Source: Bog-877 sp049518775
GTDB taxonomy: Bacteria; Chloroflexota; Dormibacteria; Aeolococcales; Bog-877
DNA: 64,000 nt
NCBI GenBank assembly: GCA_049518775.1
Contig: JBEKRL010000001.1
Coordinates: forward strand, 44,286 to 108,285
Reading direction: 5' to 3'
In this document: one piece after another, positions 1-9,460 of the stretch
Numbering within the stretch: the stretch's first letter is position 1
How the letters are laid out: every line of letters starts with the position of its first letter
Made by a program: the position numbers and the translations under genes
Notes under the pieces: generated by a model
Told to the model about the DNA's origin: nothing
Databases searched by the model: none
Seen by the model: the letters and a program-made list of their open reading frames with translations, nothing else

Positions 1-2
1 AG

Positions 3-1139
3 CCGGTGGGGGGATACCTGCTCGCCCGCAGCAGCAAGGTCCCCGGGCGCTTCCTTTTGGAGCCGGTCCAGCCGTTGGCTCCGGGGACTGCCTACACCCT
101 CACGGTAGCCAGGAGGGCGCTGGACGTCGATGGCAACCGGCTCCAGCGACCGGCGCTCGTGCACTTCACGGTGGGGAAGCTGGGCAGCACCACCGCAGTT
201 ATCTTCCCCGCCGGTCCCTCCGACTCCGACTACACCCAGGTGCTGGCCGCGTCCGCGCCCCAGCTCCCTGGAGACCCGCCCGCGATCCGGGTCCTGGCCA
301 CGGCGCCAGCCGGAGAGCACTACCTGTGCACCTGGCCCTCGCCGGACGGCCTCCGGCTGGCAATTGAGATGGCCGGCAGCCAGCCGATCCAGGTGATCGA
401 CCTCAGCACCGGCAAGAGTTCAACCGTCCTGGGCAGCACCGGGAGCACCAGCGCGGCCTGGAGTTCGAACGGCCAGCAGCTGGCCTTCGTCGTCTCCGGA
501 GCGCTTCGGGTCTACACGGTGTCCAGCGCCACCTCGGTGACCCTGGCGTCGTCCCTGAACATGCGCGGGCCGCTCAGCTGGCGGCCGGACGGCCAGGTGG
601 TCGCGGCCGTGGCGGTTCCCTCCACCGGCCAGACTCGGGTGGCCCTGCTCAGCCCAGCGCTCAAGGCGATCACCTTCCTGCCCACATCGAGCAGCAGCTC
701 GGCGTCGGAGAACGATCCGGTCTGGAGCCCGGACGGTTCCAGCCTCGCCTTCGGCGTGGGCACGGGGTCCAGTCTGGCGCTCTGGTTGTACCAGCCCCTT
801 CAGGCCAGCTCTCCACTCAATCTGGTCGCGGCAGCGGTGGGTCAGCCCCTGGCTTTCCTAGACCTGGACACCATCCTGGTGCGGCAGCCTTCGGGAGCGC
901 TGGCGGCGGTCTCCACCACCACGGGGAGCGAGTCGGTGATCGTGCGAGGCGAGGGCGGCCAGTACCCGCTGGCGGCCGCCGCGACTTCCTCTGGCCGCCA
1001 GGTCGCGTACAGCCTGAGCGTGTCCGGAAACGTGCAGGTCTTCTTGGCCAACGACGATGGCACCGGGGTGGAGCGCCTGACCGACTTCTCCAGATCCAAC
1101 TCCCTCGACGCCGGCCCACCCGCCTTCAGCGGGAGCTGA
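3..1139 (+). CDS. TolB/WD40-like beta-propeller protein with N-terminal Ig-like domain (5' partial)
   Basis: The frame is open to the left edge, so the start is outside the window. The first ~50 visible residues (PLAPGTAYTLTV...FTVG) look like the end of an SbsA/Big_5 Ig-like domain. The rest carries propeller-blade motifs such as WSPDGSSLAFG, WSSNGQQLAFV and a final DDGTGVERLTD, typical of TolB/PD40 repeats. It is probably exported or surface-bound because both modules are common in extracytoplasmic proteins, but the signal peptide is not visible. No catalytic residues are recognisable. Confidence is good for the fold, low for any precise role. Confidence 0.7.
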   Translation, partial: PVGGYLLARSSKVPGRFLLEPVQPLAPGTAYTLTVARRALDVDGNRLQRPALVHFTVGKLGSTTAVIFPAGPSDSDYTQVLAASAPQLPGDPPAIRVLATAPAGEHYLCTWPSPDGLRLAIEMAGSQPIQVIDLSTGKSSTVLGSTGSTSAAWSSNGQQLAFVVSGALRVYTVSSATSVTLASSLNMRGPLSWRPDGQVVAAVAVPSTGQTRVALLSPALKAITFLPTSSSSSASENDPVWSPDGSSLAFGVGTGSSLALWLYQPLQASSPLNLVAAAVGQPLAFLDLDTILVRQPSGALAAVSTTTGSESVIVRGEGGQYPLAAAATSSGRQVAYSLSVSGNVQVFLANDDGTGVERLTDFSRSNSLDAGPPAFSGS

Positions 1140-1518
1140 ACCCGGGCCCGGGCATCCCGCGAGGCCTTCTGCACCCGCCGTCACCTGACTCCCTCGGCGG
1201 ATACGCACCAGAGCCGCTGTGCCGGCGATCGCTGCCAGGGGCCCGGGAGGTCTGAACCAGGGAGCCGCGGGCCAGCTCTGCTTCGGGGAGCCTGCGTTGG
1301 TGCTCCCGCTAGCGCTCCGGTCCGGTTGGGGGACCACCTCCATGGCGGCCGCTCCTCCTGGCCTCAGCGATCTGGGCGACCTGCGGGGCGACCTCGCCCG
1401 GGAGAGGCGGACCCGGCCGTTGCGGCTCCCTCGCCAGGCAGCCCAGGACCTCTTGCCGAGGCGGCTGAGGCCGGGCGCCGAGATTCTGGACCGGCTGGGG
1501 GGAGGGAGCCAGAGCGGC
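1140..1518. other. Non-coding spacer between convergent genes
   Basis: No frame here resembles a protein on either strand. It begins with the palindrome CCCGGGCCCGGG (1141-1152) just after the stop of the propeller gene, which could act as a GC-only hairpin but has no U-tract. The open frames across it are typical shadows of high-GC DNA. Confidence 0.5.
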
Positions 1519-2808
1519 TCAGGTCCCTGGGCCGGTCCCCGCCGCCAGCCGGGCCGCGAGCCCGTACTCGGGCAACAAGAGGTCCACGGTGCGCTCCCAG
1601 CTGAAACTCTCGGCCCTCTCCCGAGCGGCCTGGCGCATCCGACCTCGCTCCTCGGGGGGAGCAGCGAGCACCCGCGCGATTGCATCCGCGAAGGCGGCGG
1701 GGTCGTGGCCATCCACCAGGTACCCCGTCCTCCCGTGGGCCACGACATCGCGCAGTCCCCCTACTGAGGCTGCCACCACCGGCGTCCCGCACGCCTGAGC
1801 CTCCAGGGCCACGAGCCCGAAGGACTCCGTGTGGGAGGGGACCACGACCACGTCAGCCAAGCAGTACAGGAGCGCCAAGCGATCCTGGGGCCGGGCCCCC
1901 AGGAAGCAGACCGTTCCCTGCAACCCCAACGTGTGCACCCTGGTCTCCAGCTCCCGCCTTTGGTCCACCAGTGCGCCGTCGCTGCTGACGTCCCCAACGA
2001 AGATCAGCTGGACCGGATCCAGCACATCCTTCCGGGCTGCCAGGAGGCCGAAGGCGTCGAGCAGCGTATCCGGCCCTTTCAGCGGCTCCAACCTGCCGGC
2101 GAACAGCACCACGCGACGCCCCTCGAGCTTGAGCTTCCGCCGGAGCCGGCTCGGGTCCCGGGGCTGGAACCGGACCAGGTCGACGCCTGGCGGCGCCACC
2201 GCCAGCTGCGTTCGGCGTGCCCCGTAGAGCCGCTGCAGCGCCTGGGCCTCGCCTGGCGTGTTGGCGACCAGGCGGGCCCCTGCAGTCACAGCGCGGCGCT
2301 CTGCCAGGAGCCTGCCCGGTCCGTCCCCGTTGAAGCCGTATTGCCGCTTGACTGCGGCCAGGGTATGGGCCGTGTGGAGCCAGGGCACTCCCAGTTGGCT
2401 GGCCAGCTCGGCGGCCACGTCGACGGTCAGCCAGTAGTGGCTGTGGACGGCGACGTAGCGCCGATCAGAGTGTCGCACGAACTCGCGGATCCCTCGGAGG
2501 TACTCCTCCCGTGTGTCGGGGAGTTGGGGCTTGGAAAGCCTCCGGCAGGGCCCGGCGTCGATCGCGACCACCCGGCTGCGAGGGCCCATGGCCTGCTCGA
2601 CCGGGTCGTCGGGGTGGGTGCGGCGCACGAAGATGTCCGTATGGATTCCCCTGGCTCCGAGTTCCTCGCAAACGGCGCGAACGTAGACGTTGAGCCCGCC
2701 GTTCTCGCGCTCGCCCAGCCTGGCCAGGGGGGAGGCGTGCAGCGACAGGAAGGCGACCGTCTCCCCGGGCGTCGCGCCCGAGGCCGCCGCTGAGCGCCTC
2801 ACCCGCAT
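1519..2808 (-). CDS. Family 4 glycosyltransferase, MshA/sucrose-phosphate-synthase-like
   Basis: GT-B retaining glycosyltransferase of about 429 residues. The N-terminal domain has the ENGGLNVYVR loop typical of MshA and sucrose-phosphate synthase relatives; the C-terminal domain has VLFAGRLEPLKGPDTL and the nucleotide-sugar EX7E region (ESFGLVALE). It should transfer a sugar from an NDP-sugar to a small or lipid acceptor; MshA (GlcNAc to inositol-phosphate) is one possibility but the acceptor cannot be read from sequence. The start at 2808 (ATG, MRVRRS) overlaps the end of the upstream acyltransferase gene by 10 bases, implying one transcript. A longer version from 2847 is open but less likely. 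Confidence 0.8.
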   Translation of the reverse strand: MRVRRSAAASGATPGETVAFLSLHASPLARLGERENGGLNVYVRAVCEELGARGIHTDIFVRRTHPDDPVEQAMGPRSRVVAIDAGPCRRLSKPQLPDTREEYLRGIREFVRHSDRRYVAVHSHYWLTVDVAAELASQLGVPWLHTAHTLAAVKRQYGFNGDGPGRLLAERRAVTAGARLVANTPGEAQALQRLYGARRTQLAVAPPGVDLVRFQPRDPSRLRRKLKLEGRRVVLFAGRLEPLKGPDTLLDAFGLLAARKDVLDPVQLIFVGDVSSDGALVDQRRELETRVHTLGLQGTVCFLGARPQDRLALLYCLADVVVVPSHTESFGLVALEAQACGTPVVAASVGGLRDVVAHGRTGYLVDGHDPAAFADAIARVLAAPPEERGRMRQAARERAESFSWERTVDLLLPEYGLAARLAAGTGPGT

Positions 2809-3839
2809 GCCTCCCCACCAGTGGCCGATGTCAGCTGGAGGCGCCACAACGGACGGTCCTGGGCCCCGAGGTGGTACTTGTAGCCCTCGCTGCCGCGGAG
2901 CAGGTCCGCGCGGTGGCAGCCCTCCTCGAGCGCCAGCCGGATTCCTTCCGCAACGCAGAGCAGCCCAGGCGAAAGCGCGGCCAACGCGGGGTCATAGCCG
3001 GAGTTGTACAGGTACCAGGTGCCAGAAACTGTGATCCCGTGGGCCGCCGCGATCAGCTCCCCACCTGCCTCTACGAACTGGATCCTGAGCCAGCCTCGTT
3101 GGTGAAGTCTCTCCGAGGAACGGCGGATGAAGGCCTCGACCTCGTCGGTCAAGAAGGCCTCCTTGTGGGACCCGCTGCGCCGAAGAAGCGCCAGGAAGGC
3201 GTCAAGTGCCGCCGCTAGGCCGAGCTCGGCCAGGGTGACCGTCCGCCACCCGGGCCGCTCGGTGTCGAGCCGGCGCAGCTTGCGGCGCAGCTCGTGGCGA
3301 TCCTTCTTGTTGAGCCGCTCGGCCAGGTAGGCCTCAAAGCTGCCCTCCAACTCCACCTGTGGGCTCACCTCCTCCTGGACGAGCTCCGCCCGAAGCCCGA
3401 GTTGCTCGGCGCCGGATCGCAGCGCGCCGAGCGTCTCAGCCCCGTCGGGAAGGTAGTGGAGGTCGAGGCAGAGAGGCTCTCTGCGACCGTCCTCCGTCGG
3501 ACCCCCTCCCGGGAAGAGCCAGTCCAGGGCCGCCAGCACCACCTCTTCGGCCTGGCCGGGACAGTGGACGAAACCCAGATGGTCCGACAGGTCGACACCT
3601 CCGCCGATACGGAGGAGTTGGGGCCTTGCCTCCTCGAAGTAGAGGGGAACGACACCGACCGGCCGGTCCCCAGAACGGACCACGAGGCACCGCAGCCCCA
3701 GCTTCTCACCGAAGGTCTCCCACCAGCTGTACTGCCACTCCCAGGAAAGAAATGGGTTCACTGGCGGGCCGGAGGTCTCAATCTCCTGCCACGGGGATCG
3801 GAGCAGAGCGAGGCCAGCGGTGGTCCCCACCTCCTCCAC
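2799..3839 (-). CDS. CelD/BcsL-type GNAT acyltransferase (Acetyltransf_6 family)
   Basis: A 346-residue protein of the FemAB-like CelD/BcsL family. The N-terminal part contains NPFLSWEWQYSWWETFG, and the C-terminal half the GNAT-like core ending in ADLLRGSEGYKYHLG, the family hallmark. Members are linked to exopolysaccharide or capsule acylation; the substrate is unknown. It is first in a two-gene minus-strand unit with the glycosyltransferase, supporting a role in cell-surface glycan or glycolipid modification. The start is GTG at 3839; a second GTG three codons on is possible. Confidence 0.75.
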   Translation of the reverse strand: MEEVGTTAGLALLRSPWQEIETSGPPVNPFLSWEWQYSWWETFGEKLGLRCLVVRSGDRPVGVVPLYFEEARPQLLRIGGGVDLSDHLGFVHCPGQAEEVVLAALDWLFPGGGPTEDGRREPLCLDLHYLPDGAETLGALRSGAEQLGLRAELVQEEVSPQVELEGSFEAYLAERLNKKDRHELRRKLRRLDTERPGWRTVTLAELGLAAALDAFLALLRRSGSHKEAFLTDEVEAFIRRSSERLHQRGWLRIQFVEAGGELIAAAHGITVSGTWYLYNSGYDPALAALSPGLLCVAEGIRLALEEGCHRADLLRGSEGYKYHLGAQDRPLWRLQLTSATGGEACG

Positions 3840-4023
3840 CCGAAGGCCGCCGTCGCCTAGATCTGTCGCCGGTCGCGCCCCGAGGGGCGCTGGACATGAG
3901 GCCCCGATGCTTGCTCCACCTTGAAATTTCGGCCCGGTGCGGCGGCTCCTTCCGCGGAGATCGGTGAGATGACTCTACCATCGCGGCCAGCGGCCAAACA
4001 TCTGCCAGGGAGCCTGCCTGCGC

Positions 4024-5217
4024 TTGAACGAACCCAGTCGAGCCGATGTGCAGATCTGGACGGTGGGCACCGGAGGAGGACACCGGAGCGTGGCCCTCGC
4101 TCTCGCCCAGGCGCTGCGCGCCAGCGCCCGGGGCCAGGTGACGGTGGCTCTGGATGACCCGACGGAGATTGCCATCGGCCGGACCGCACGGCGCCTGTTC
4201 GGCGCCTACGGGCCCTTGATCAGAACCTCGCCGGCGGCCTGGGGCATGCTCTTTCGTGGCTTCAGCCGCCCGCAGGCGGTCGCTGCCCTGGACCGCTTCC
4301 TGATCCGCCAGCTGGCGCCGGCGATGACCAAGAGGACCAGACTCCGTTCCCCGGGGGTGGTCGTCAATTGTCACCCCCTTCTGGGAAACTCCGTCCGGGC
4401 CGCGACCGCCCCCGTGGAGGGTGCGCACTCGAAGCTGGTGACCATGATGACCGACCTGGTGGGCGGCCACAGCGGCTGGCTCTCCACGGAACCGGATGCA
4501 ATCTTCACCGCCACCCCACAAGCCTCCAAGTGGTGCCGCGAACACGGGGTACCCGACAGCCTGATCCGGGAGACCGGACTCCCGGTCGATGAGCGGCTGG
4601 CACTTGGTCCGGCCGGGCCGGCCGAGCGCTCAGAGCTGCGGCGCCGGCTGGGGCTCGACCCTGACCGGTTCTGCCTGCTCCTCGGAGGCGGGGCCGAAGG
4701 GGTCGGCCATCTGAGGCAGTTGGCGAGTTGGGTTGGGTCCAGCGGCCTGCCCCTGCAGCTGGTCGTCATCTGCGGCAACAACGTGCGTCTCTTGGGGTGG
4801 GTCCGCAGGTACCCGACGCCGGTTCCGACCCTCGCTCTGGAGTTCGAACCCTCGCTGACGCCGTGGCTCCGAGCGGCCGACGCCTACCTTGGCAAGCCGG
4901 GTCCCAGCACTCTCGCCGAAGCTGCCGCGGCCGGTCTGGCGCTGCTGGTGACCCAGGGGCTGCCGGGCCAAGAGGAGCACAACGACGAGGCCGTCGTCTC
5001 CGCTGGGGCAGCGGTGCAGGTTCGCCACCGTGATGCGCTGCTTGGAACACTGTCCCGCCTCTGCCGCCCCGGCGATCCCCTCCTGGGCACCCTCCAGCGG
5101 GGAGCCGTGGCTTGGTCTCGGCCTGCGGCCGCCGCGTTGGCTGCCGAAGAGATCCTCAGGCTCCTGTCGGAGGACGTGCCGGGCGGCCCGCCTCGGGCAC
5201 GAACCGCAGCCGCGTGA
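4024..5217 (+). CDS. MGDG-synthase/UgtP-like glycosyltransferase (GT28 family)
   Basis: 397 residues. The N-terminal half matches the MGDG-synthase type domain (VGTGGGHRSVALALAQAL near residue 15, followed by NCHPLLGNS and MTDLVGGHSGW); the C-terminal half is a GT28 domain with LLLGGGAEG and a donor-site region KPGPSTLAEAAAAGLALLV. Such enzymes add glucose or galactose from UDP-sugar to diacylglycerol at the inner membrane face, so a glycolipid role is likely. The start is a TTG at 4024 with a weak GGGAG about a dozen bases upstream. It is divergent from the acyltransferase gene, and its 3' end overlaps the DUF721 gene on the other strand by 62 bases. Confidence 0.75.
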   Translation: MNEPSRADVQIWTVGTGGGHRSVALALAQALRASARGQVTVALDDPTEIAIGRTARRLFGAYGPLIRTSPAAWGMLFRGFSRPQAVAALDRFLIRQLAPAMTKRTRLRSPGVVVNCHPLLGNSVRAATAPVEGAHSKLVTMMTDLVGGHSGWLSTEPDAIFTATPQASKWCREHGVPDSLIRETGLPVDERLALGPAGPAERSELRRRLGLDPDRFCLLLGGGAEGVGHLRQLASWVGSSGLPLQLVVICGNNVRLLGWVRRYPTPVPTLALEFEPSLTPWLRAADAYLGKPGPSTLAEAAAAGLALLVTQGLPGQEEHNDEAVVSAGAAVQVRHRDALLGTLSRLCRPGDPLLGTLQRGAVAWSRPAAAALAAEEILRLLSEDVPGGPPRARTAAA

Positions 5218-5470
5218 GCGGTTTGCCCGGGACCTCGGAGTTGATCGCCTCCAGGATCTTTGCGGACTCGATCTGAAGCTGATGGGCGATGGCCGGGTGG
5301 GCGCAGGCCAGTACCAGCGCCGACCCTTCGACGGCGCAAACGCGGACGTGGGGCCGAATGAATTCCCCGCAGACCTTTGAGAAGGCCGCCTCGATCCTGG
5401 CCTGGCGGACCGGCCTGGTTCCCCCCAGCCGGCGCACGGCCCTAGGGAGGATCGAGTCTATCCCCTCCAT
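5156..5470 (-). CDS. DUF721/DciA-like protein
   Basis: A 104-residue DUF721 protein, the family that includes DciA, a loader of the replicative helicase DnaB in bacteria lacking DnaC. Visible are the core VCGEFIRPHVRVCAVEGSAL and the segment ALVLACAHPAIAHQLQI. Its place directly after recF in the dnaA-dnaN-recF cluster is the classical position of this family in actinobacteria and relatives. The ATG at 5470 lies 13 bases inside the recF 3' end, so the two are probably translationally coupled. Confidence 0.8.
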   Translation of the reverse strand: MEGIDSILPRAVRRLGGTRPVRQARIEAAFSKVCGEFIRPHVRVCAVEGSALVLACAHPAIAHQLQIESAKILEAINSEVPGKPLTRLRFVPEAGRPARPPTGA

Positions 5471-6627
5471 TCGCCCGGCTCCCGGTAGGGCTCTGGGACC
5501 ACAGTCAGCTGCCCGGCGCTGGCCTGCAGGACCTGCGCGATCGGGATATCCCTGGTGATCCCGGGGTTCTCGGTGGACGTGATCAGGGTCTGCTCCACCG
5601 CCAGCTCGTCAGAGAGCAGCTGGATGAGGCCCGCGCGGCGGTCGCGGTCGAGTTCTGAGAGCACGTCGTCCATCATCAGCAGAGGGGTCTCCCCGCCAAT
5701 TGTGAGGTGCTGGCGAACCTCCGCCACCTTGAGGGCCAGCACCAGGCTCCGCTGCTGGCCCTGGGAGGCGAACTGCCGTGCCGACCTTCCACCGAGCATG
5801 ATCTCGAAGTCGTCCCGGTGGGGCCCCACCAGGCACTGCGCCCGGGCGATCTCCTCGCTGGAATTACGTTCGATGGCGCTGCGCAGGGCCTCGGCCACCT
5901 CGGCCGCGTCTCGTGGGCCGGCCTCGCCGCCAAGACCTGGTCGATAGTCGAGCTGGAGCTCAGCCGACTCGCCGAGCCGGCCTACCGCCTCGGCCGTCAC
6001 TGGCTGGATGTTCTGCAGGTAGCGCCTGCGGTCGTCCATGACGGTGGCCCCCTGCTCCACCAAGGCGTCCGTCCAGGGCCGCAGCTCGTCGGCTCTGGCG
6101 AACCCGTCGCGGACCCGACGGAGCAGCGCACTGCGGTGTTCCACCGCCCTCCGGTAGCGCACCGCTGCCTCGGCGTACCGGGGAGAGAGCTGGCTGAGGA
6201 CGACGTCCAGCATTCTTCTGCGCGGCTCCGGCCCACCCTTGACCAAGAGCAGGTCCTCGGGCCAGAAGAGGACCACCCGGAACCCCCCCAACACCTGCCG
6301 CGGCGGGACCTGCTTCCCGCCCCGCCGCATCTTGCGCAGCCACCGCTCGGAGCCCGGATAGCGCTCCGCGCGGAGCTCGAGATCAGTCTCGCCGCTGCGG
6401 TCAACAAGATGGGCCGCCACCCCCATCCGGCTCTCCCCCCAGGCAGCGCACTCTCCCAGCGAACCAGACCGAGGAGACCGCGTCAGCGCCAACGTGGCGA
6501 TCGCCTCCAGGAGGCTGGTCTTCCCCTGGCCGTTCTTGCCAATGACGAGATTGACCCCGGGGAGAAGGTCCACCGAGGCCTCGTGGAAGATCCGGAAGGA
6601 GAGCAAGCGGAGTCGGGATACGTACAC
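5458..6627 (-). CDS. recF: DNA replication and repair protein RecF
   Basis: 389 residues, normal RecF length. Walker A is GKNGQGKT (residues 30-37), the ABC-type signature region is SQGQQRSLVLALK, and Walker B is LLMMDDVLSELD; VGPHRDDFE is the RecF family motif. RecF binds ssDNA-dsDNA junctions and loads RecA with RecO and RecR at stalled forks. It starts at GTG 6627, 21 bases after dnaN, in the conserved dnaA-dnaN-recF order. Confidence 0.96.
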   Translation of the reverse strand: MYVSRLRLLSFRIFHEASVDLLPGVNLVIGKNGQGKTSLLEAIATLALTRSPRSGSLGECAAWGESRMGVAAHLVDRSGETDLELRAERYPGSERWLRKMRRGGKQVPPRQVLGGFRVVLFWPEDLLLVKGGPEPRRRMLDVVLSQLSPRYAEAAVRYRRAVEHRSALLRRVRDGFARADELRPWTDALVEQGATVMDDRRRYLQNIQPVTAEAVGRLGESAELQLDYRPGLGGEAGPRDAAEVAEALRSAIERNSSEEIARAQCLVGPHRDDFEIMLGGRSARQFASQGQQRSLVLALKVAEVRQHLTIGGETPLLMMDDVLSELDRDRRAGLIQLLSDELAVEQTLITSTENPGITRDIPIAQVLQASAGQLTVVPEPYREPGEWRG

Positions 6628-6648
6628 GTGCCGGAGCCCGGCTGGGCC

Positions 6649-7779
6649 CTAGATGATCACCCTGACCGGCATGATCACGTACCGGTAGCTGTCGTCTCCA
6701 GGAGCCCTGACCAGCCCGGGCAAGAGCGTTCCGTTGAAGAGCATCTCCACCTCGGGAGAATCAATCAGGTTTAGGACATCGCTGACGTAGCGGGCGTTGA
6801 ACGCGATCCCCAGGCCTGCGCCCTCGAGCGATGCGTCGACGCTGGCCACGTTGTCTCCAACCTCGTTGGTATTGGCTGAAATCACTATCTGGCCAGGCTC
6901 GCAGCGCAACTTGAGGACGTACCCAGCGTCCCTGGCGAAGAGGGAGACCACCTTGGTTACGCGCCGGAGCTCCTCGGTGGAGGCTCTAACCACCGTCTGG
7001 GACTTGGCCGGGATGACCTTCTCGTAGCTAGGGTAGATTCCGTCGATCAATCGGGCTGTCAGCTCGTACCCGGGCAGTTGAAACTTCACCTGAGCCCGTG
7101 ATGCCCCCACCGTGAGGCTCACAGTGGCGGGGCCGGAGGAGACCGGCTTGAGCAGCCTTGCGAGCTCGGAGAGAGCCCTGGCGGGGATGATCACCCCAAG
7201 CCTCTCGATCGGGACCCCGCCCTCAGCGGCGCGAATCACCCGGATGGCGAGCCGGTGCCCGTCGGTGGCAACCAGGGTCACCTCGGAGCCGACGATCTCG
7301 GTGAGGACGCCGGTGTAGATCGGCCTCCCGTCGTCCGAGCTGGCCGCCACCACCGTCTGCTCGATCGCCGCCAGAAGGGTTTGGGGGTCCAGCTCGATAG
7401 TGTCCCCATCGGAGACGTCGGGGAGTGGGGGGAACTCGTTGGCGGCGACTCCCCGAATGTGGGCATCGAAGCGCCCGCTCTGGAGTTCAACAGTCTGGCT
7501 GGCGGCATCGAGCTGCCAGCGAAGCGGCTGCTCCGGCAATGCCGACACGAACTCGGAGAGAATCCGAGCGGGGACCGCCACCTGACCCTCCTCCTCCACC
7601 TCGGCTGCCAGCTCGTGGTGGATGGTCAGGTCAAGGTTGGTGGCGGTGAGTTCCAGAAGGCCTCCCCTGGCCTCTACCAACACGTGGTTGAGAATCGGCA
7701 GGGTCACCCGGTTGGAGACCGCGCGGCTCACCGAGTTGAGACCAGCGCCCAATTGCTGGGGCGAGACTGTGCACTTCAC
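6649..7779 (-). CDS. dnaN: DNA polymerase III beta subunit (sliding clamp)
   Basis: 376 residues with the three repeated clamp domains expected for DnaN. Recognisable segments are AGLNSVSRAVSNRVTLPIL at the N terminus, VALATDGHR-like LVATDGHRLAIRV in the middle, and the C-terminal RYVIMPVRV end, which forms part of the clamp. It encircles DNA as a dimer and tethers Pol III and repair enzymes. The start is GTG at 7779 and the gene follows dnaA by 268 bases. Confidence 0.96.
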   Translation of the reverse strand: MKCTVSPQQLGAGLNSVSRAVSNRVTLPILNHVLVEARGGLLELTATNLDLTIHHELAAEVEEEGQVAVPARILSEFVSALPEQPLRWQLDAASQTVELQSGRFDAHIRGVAANEFPPLPDVSDGDTIELDPQTLLAAIEQTVVAASSDDGRPIYTGVLTEIVGSEVTLVATDGHRLAIRVIRAAEGGVPIERLGVIIPARALSELARLLKPVSSGPATVSLTVGASRAQVKFQLPGYELTARLIDGIYPSYEKVIPAKSQTVVRASTEELRRVTKVVSLFARDAGYVLKLRCEPGQIVISANTNEVGDNVASVDASLEGAGLGIAFNARYVSDVLNLIDSPEVEMLFNGTLLPGLVRAPGDDSYRYVIMPVRVII

Positions 7780-8047
7780 TGGATTGGCCTCCCTGGCTTC
7801 AAGGGCACCCGGCCCTCATTGTCAACAGCCCCTTGGAGTTCTTGGGTCCGATATGTAAAACCGTAGTCATAGTAGGGGAGTGAAGCGTGGGGAAACCGAT
7901 CGAAGCTGATCTCGCCCTGCCGGTGCACATCCTGTGGAAAGCCGGGCTCCCGGGACCCACCCCTCCGGGAGCGAATGGTGGGGCAAGGGGTTGCTGACAG
8001 GAACCGGCGCCCGACCACAGGGACACTGGAAAAGGTGTGCTGAGTCG
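7780..8047. promoter_or_regulatory. dnaA-dnaN intergenic region with a possible DnaA box
   Basis: This 268-base gap has no gene. It contains TGTGGAAAG at 7933-7941, the complement of which (CTTTCCACA) differs from a DnaA box by one base, and a weaker GGTGCACAT at 7922-7930. In many bacteria oriC lies in this gap, but the box density is low here, and the gap on the other side of dnaA has better matches. The AT-richer stretch near 7850-7870 may hold the dnaN promoter. Confidence 0.35.
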
Positions 8048-9415
8048 CTACCGGGAGTGGAGCAACTCGCGGAGGCAGCGGATGTCCTCGGAGACCTTCT
8101 GGTCCTCCTTGGCATCGGTGGCGATCTTCTCGTAGGAGTGGAGGACGGTGGTGTGGTCACGCCCTCCGAAGGCCTGCCCGATCGCGGGCAGGCTCATGGC
8201 GATCTCCTCGCGGATGAGGAACATGGCCACCTGGCGGGGGAAGACGATGTGCTTGTCGCGGCGCTTACTCCGCATCTCGTCAACTGAGATCCCGTAGTAC
8301 TCGGCCACCACCTGTTGGACCAGATCCACTGACAGGGGCTTGCTATCCGCCGCCGGGATGATGTCGCGCAGGATCTCTGAGACCTCGCTGAGCGACGGGC
8401 TCTCGCCGCCAGAGAGCGAGGCGTGGGCGAGGACCCGGATGAGGGCCCCCTCCAACTCCCTGATGTTCTTCTGGATCTTGAACGCTATGAAGGAGAGAAC
8501 CTCCTCGCTGATGGAGGGTTGCTGGGGGTCGAGCTTGCTCCGGAGGATCGCCAGCCGGGTCTCGAAGTCGGGCGGCTGGATGTCCGCCATGAGGCCACCC
8601 TCAAACCGGGTTCGCAGGCGATCCTCCAGGGTGGGGATCTCCCGAGGAGGCCGGTCAGAGGTGATCACGATCTGGCGGTTAACCTCCTGAAGGGCGTTGA
8701 AGGTGTGAAAGAACTCCTCCTGGGTTCGGTCCTTGCCGGCGAGGAATTGGATGTCGTCGACCAAGAGCACGTCCACGGTCCGGTAGCGGTCCCGGAACTG
8801 GGCCATCCGGTTCTCCTGGATCGAGGTGATCATCTGGTTCAGGAAGCTCTCGGACGTTACGTACGCGACCCGGAGGCGGTGGGTCTGCCAGACCGCGTGA
8901 CCCACCGCGTGCATCAGGTGGGTCTTCCCCAGTCCCACGCCGCCGTACAGGAACAGCGGGTTGTAGGCACGGCTGGGGGAGTCAGCCACCGCTCGGCAGG
9001 CGGCGTAGGCGAAGCGGGAGTTGTTCCCGTCAACGAATGCGGTGAACGTGTAGCGCGGGTTGAGCCCGGGAACGGTCTCGGCAATGCCCTGAGCGCGCTC
9101 GTCGGGGAGGGCCGCCGAGGGCAGGCTGTTCCCCGGGGCGCTCGCCGTGGCCCCCGGGGCCGGCTGGACGGCGAACTCTACCTTGATGTCCCGGTTGAGG
9201 ATGGCGGAGAGGGTCTCGCGGATCACCGCCGAGTAGCGGTCGCTCACCCAGTCGCGGGCCAGAGGGGTGGGCACGGCGATTGTCGCCCGGGCCTCGCTCT
9301 CGTCAAAGGCCAGGAGCCGGGCATTCTTGAGCCAGGCTTCGTACCCCGGGCGGCTCACCTGGAAGCGGAGCTCCTCCTGGGCCGCCGACCAGAGCTGGTC
9401 TGGCGCGAGACTCAC
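8048..9415 (-). CDS. dnaA: Chromosomal replication initiator DnaA
   Basis: 455 residues. Domain I is at residues 1-80, a short Pro/Ala-rich linker follows, and the AAA+ domain has Walker A GGVGLGKT (158-165), Walker B VLLVDDIQFLAGK and the sensor region ITSDRPPREI. The C-terminal domain IV ends with the DnaA signature RDHTTVLHSYEKI, which reads the DnaA box. It opens the origin as an ATP-bound filament. The start is GTG at 9415 with GAGAGG about ten bases upstream. It heads the minus-strand dnaA-dnaN-recF-DUF721 cluster, and DnaA boxes sit 50-100 bases upstream. Confidence 0.98.
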   Translation of the reverse strand: MSLAPDQLWSAAQEELRFQVSRPGYEAWLKNARLLAFDESEARATIAVPTPLARDWVSDRYSAVIRETLSAILNRDIKVEFAVQPAPGATASAPGNSLPSAALPDERAQGIAETVPGLNPRYTFTAFVDGNNSRFAYAACRAVADSPSRAYNPLFLYGGVGLGKTHLMHAVGHAVWQTHRLRVAYVTSESFLNQMITSIQENRMAQFRDRYRTVDVLLVDDIQFLAGKDRTQEEFFHTFNALQEVNRQIVITSDRPPREIPTLEDRLRTRFEGGLMADIQPPDFETRLAILRSKLDPQQPSISEEVLSFIAFKIQKNIRELEGALIRVLAHASLSGGESPSLSEVSEILRDIIPAADSKPLSVDLVQQVVAEYYGISVDEMRSKRRDKHIVFPRQVAMFLIREEIAMSLPAIGQAFGGRDHTTVLHSYEKIATDAKEDQKVSEDIRCLRELLHSR

Positions 9416-9460
9416 CCGGGGCCTCTCACCGACTCCAGGGCCCCGGGAATGGAGAGCAAT

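Noticed and set aside
1219..1767. A 182-codon plus-strand frame after the propeller gene
   Set aside because: Overlaps the real glycosyltransferase gene end, has a biased Gly/Pro/Arg composition and no Shine-Dalgarno or homology.
4840..4860. GAGTTCGAACCCTC resembling a tRNA T-loop
   Set aside because: It lies in the coding frame of the GT28 gene (LEFEPS) and has no matching stem; similar hits at 463 and 63784 also lack stems.
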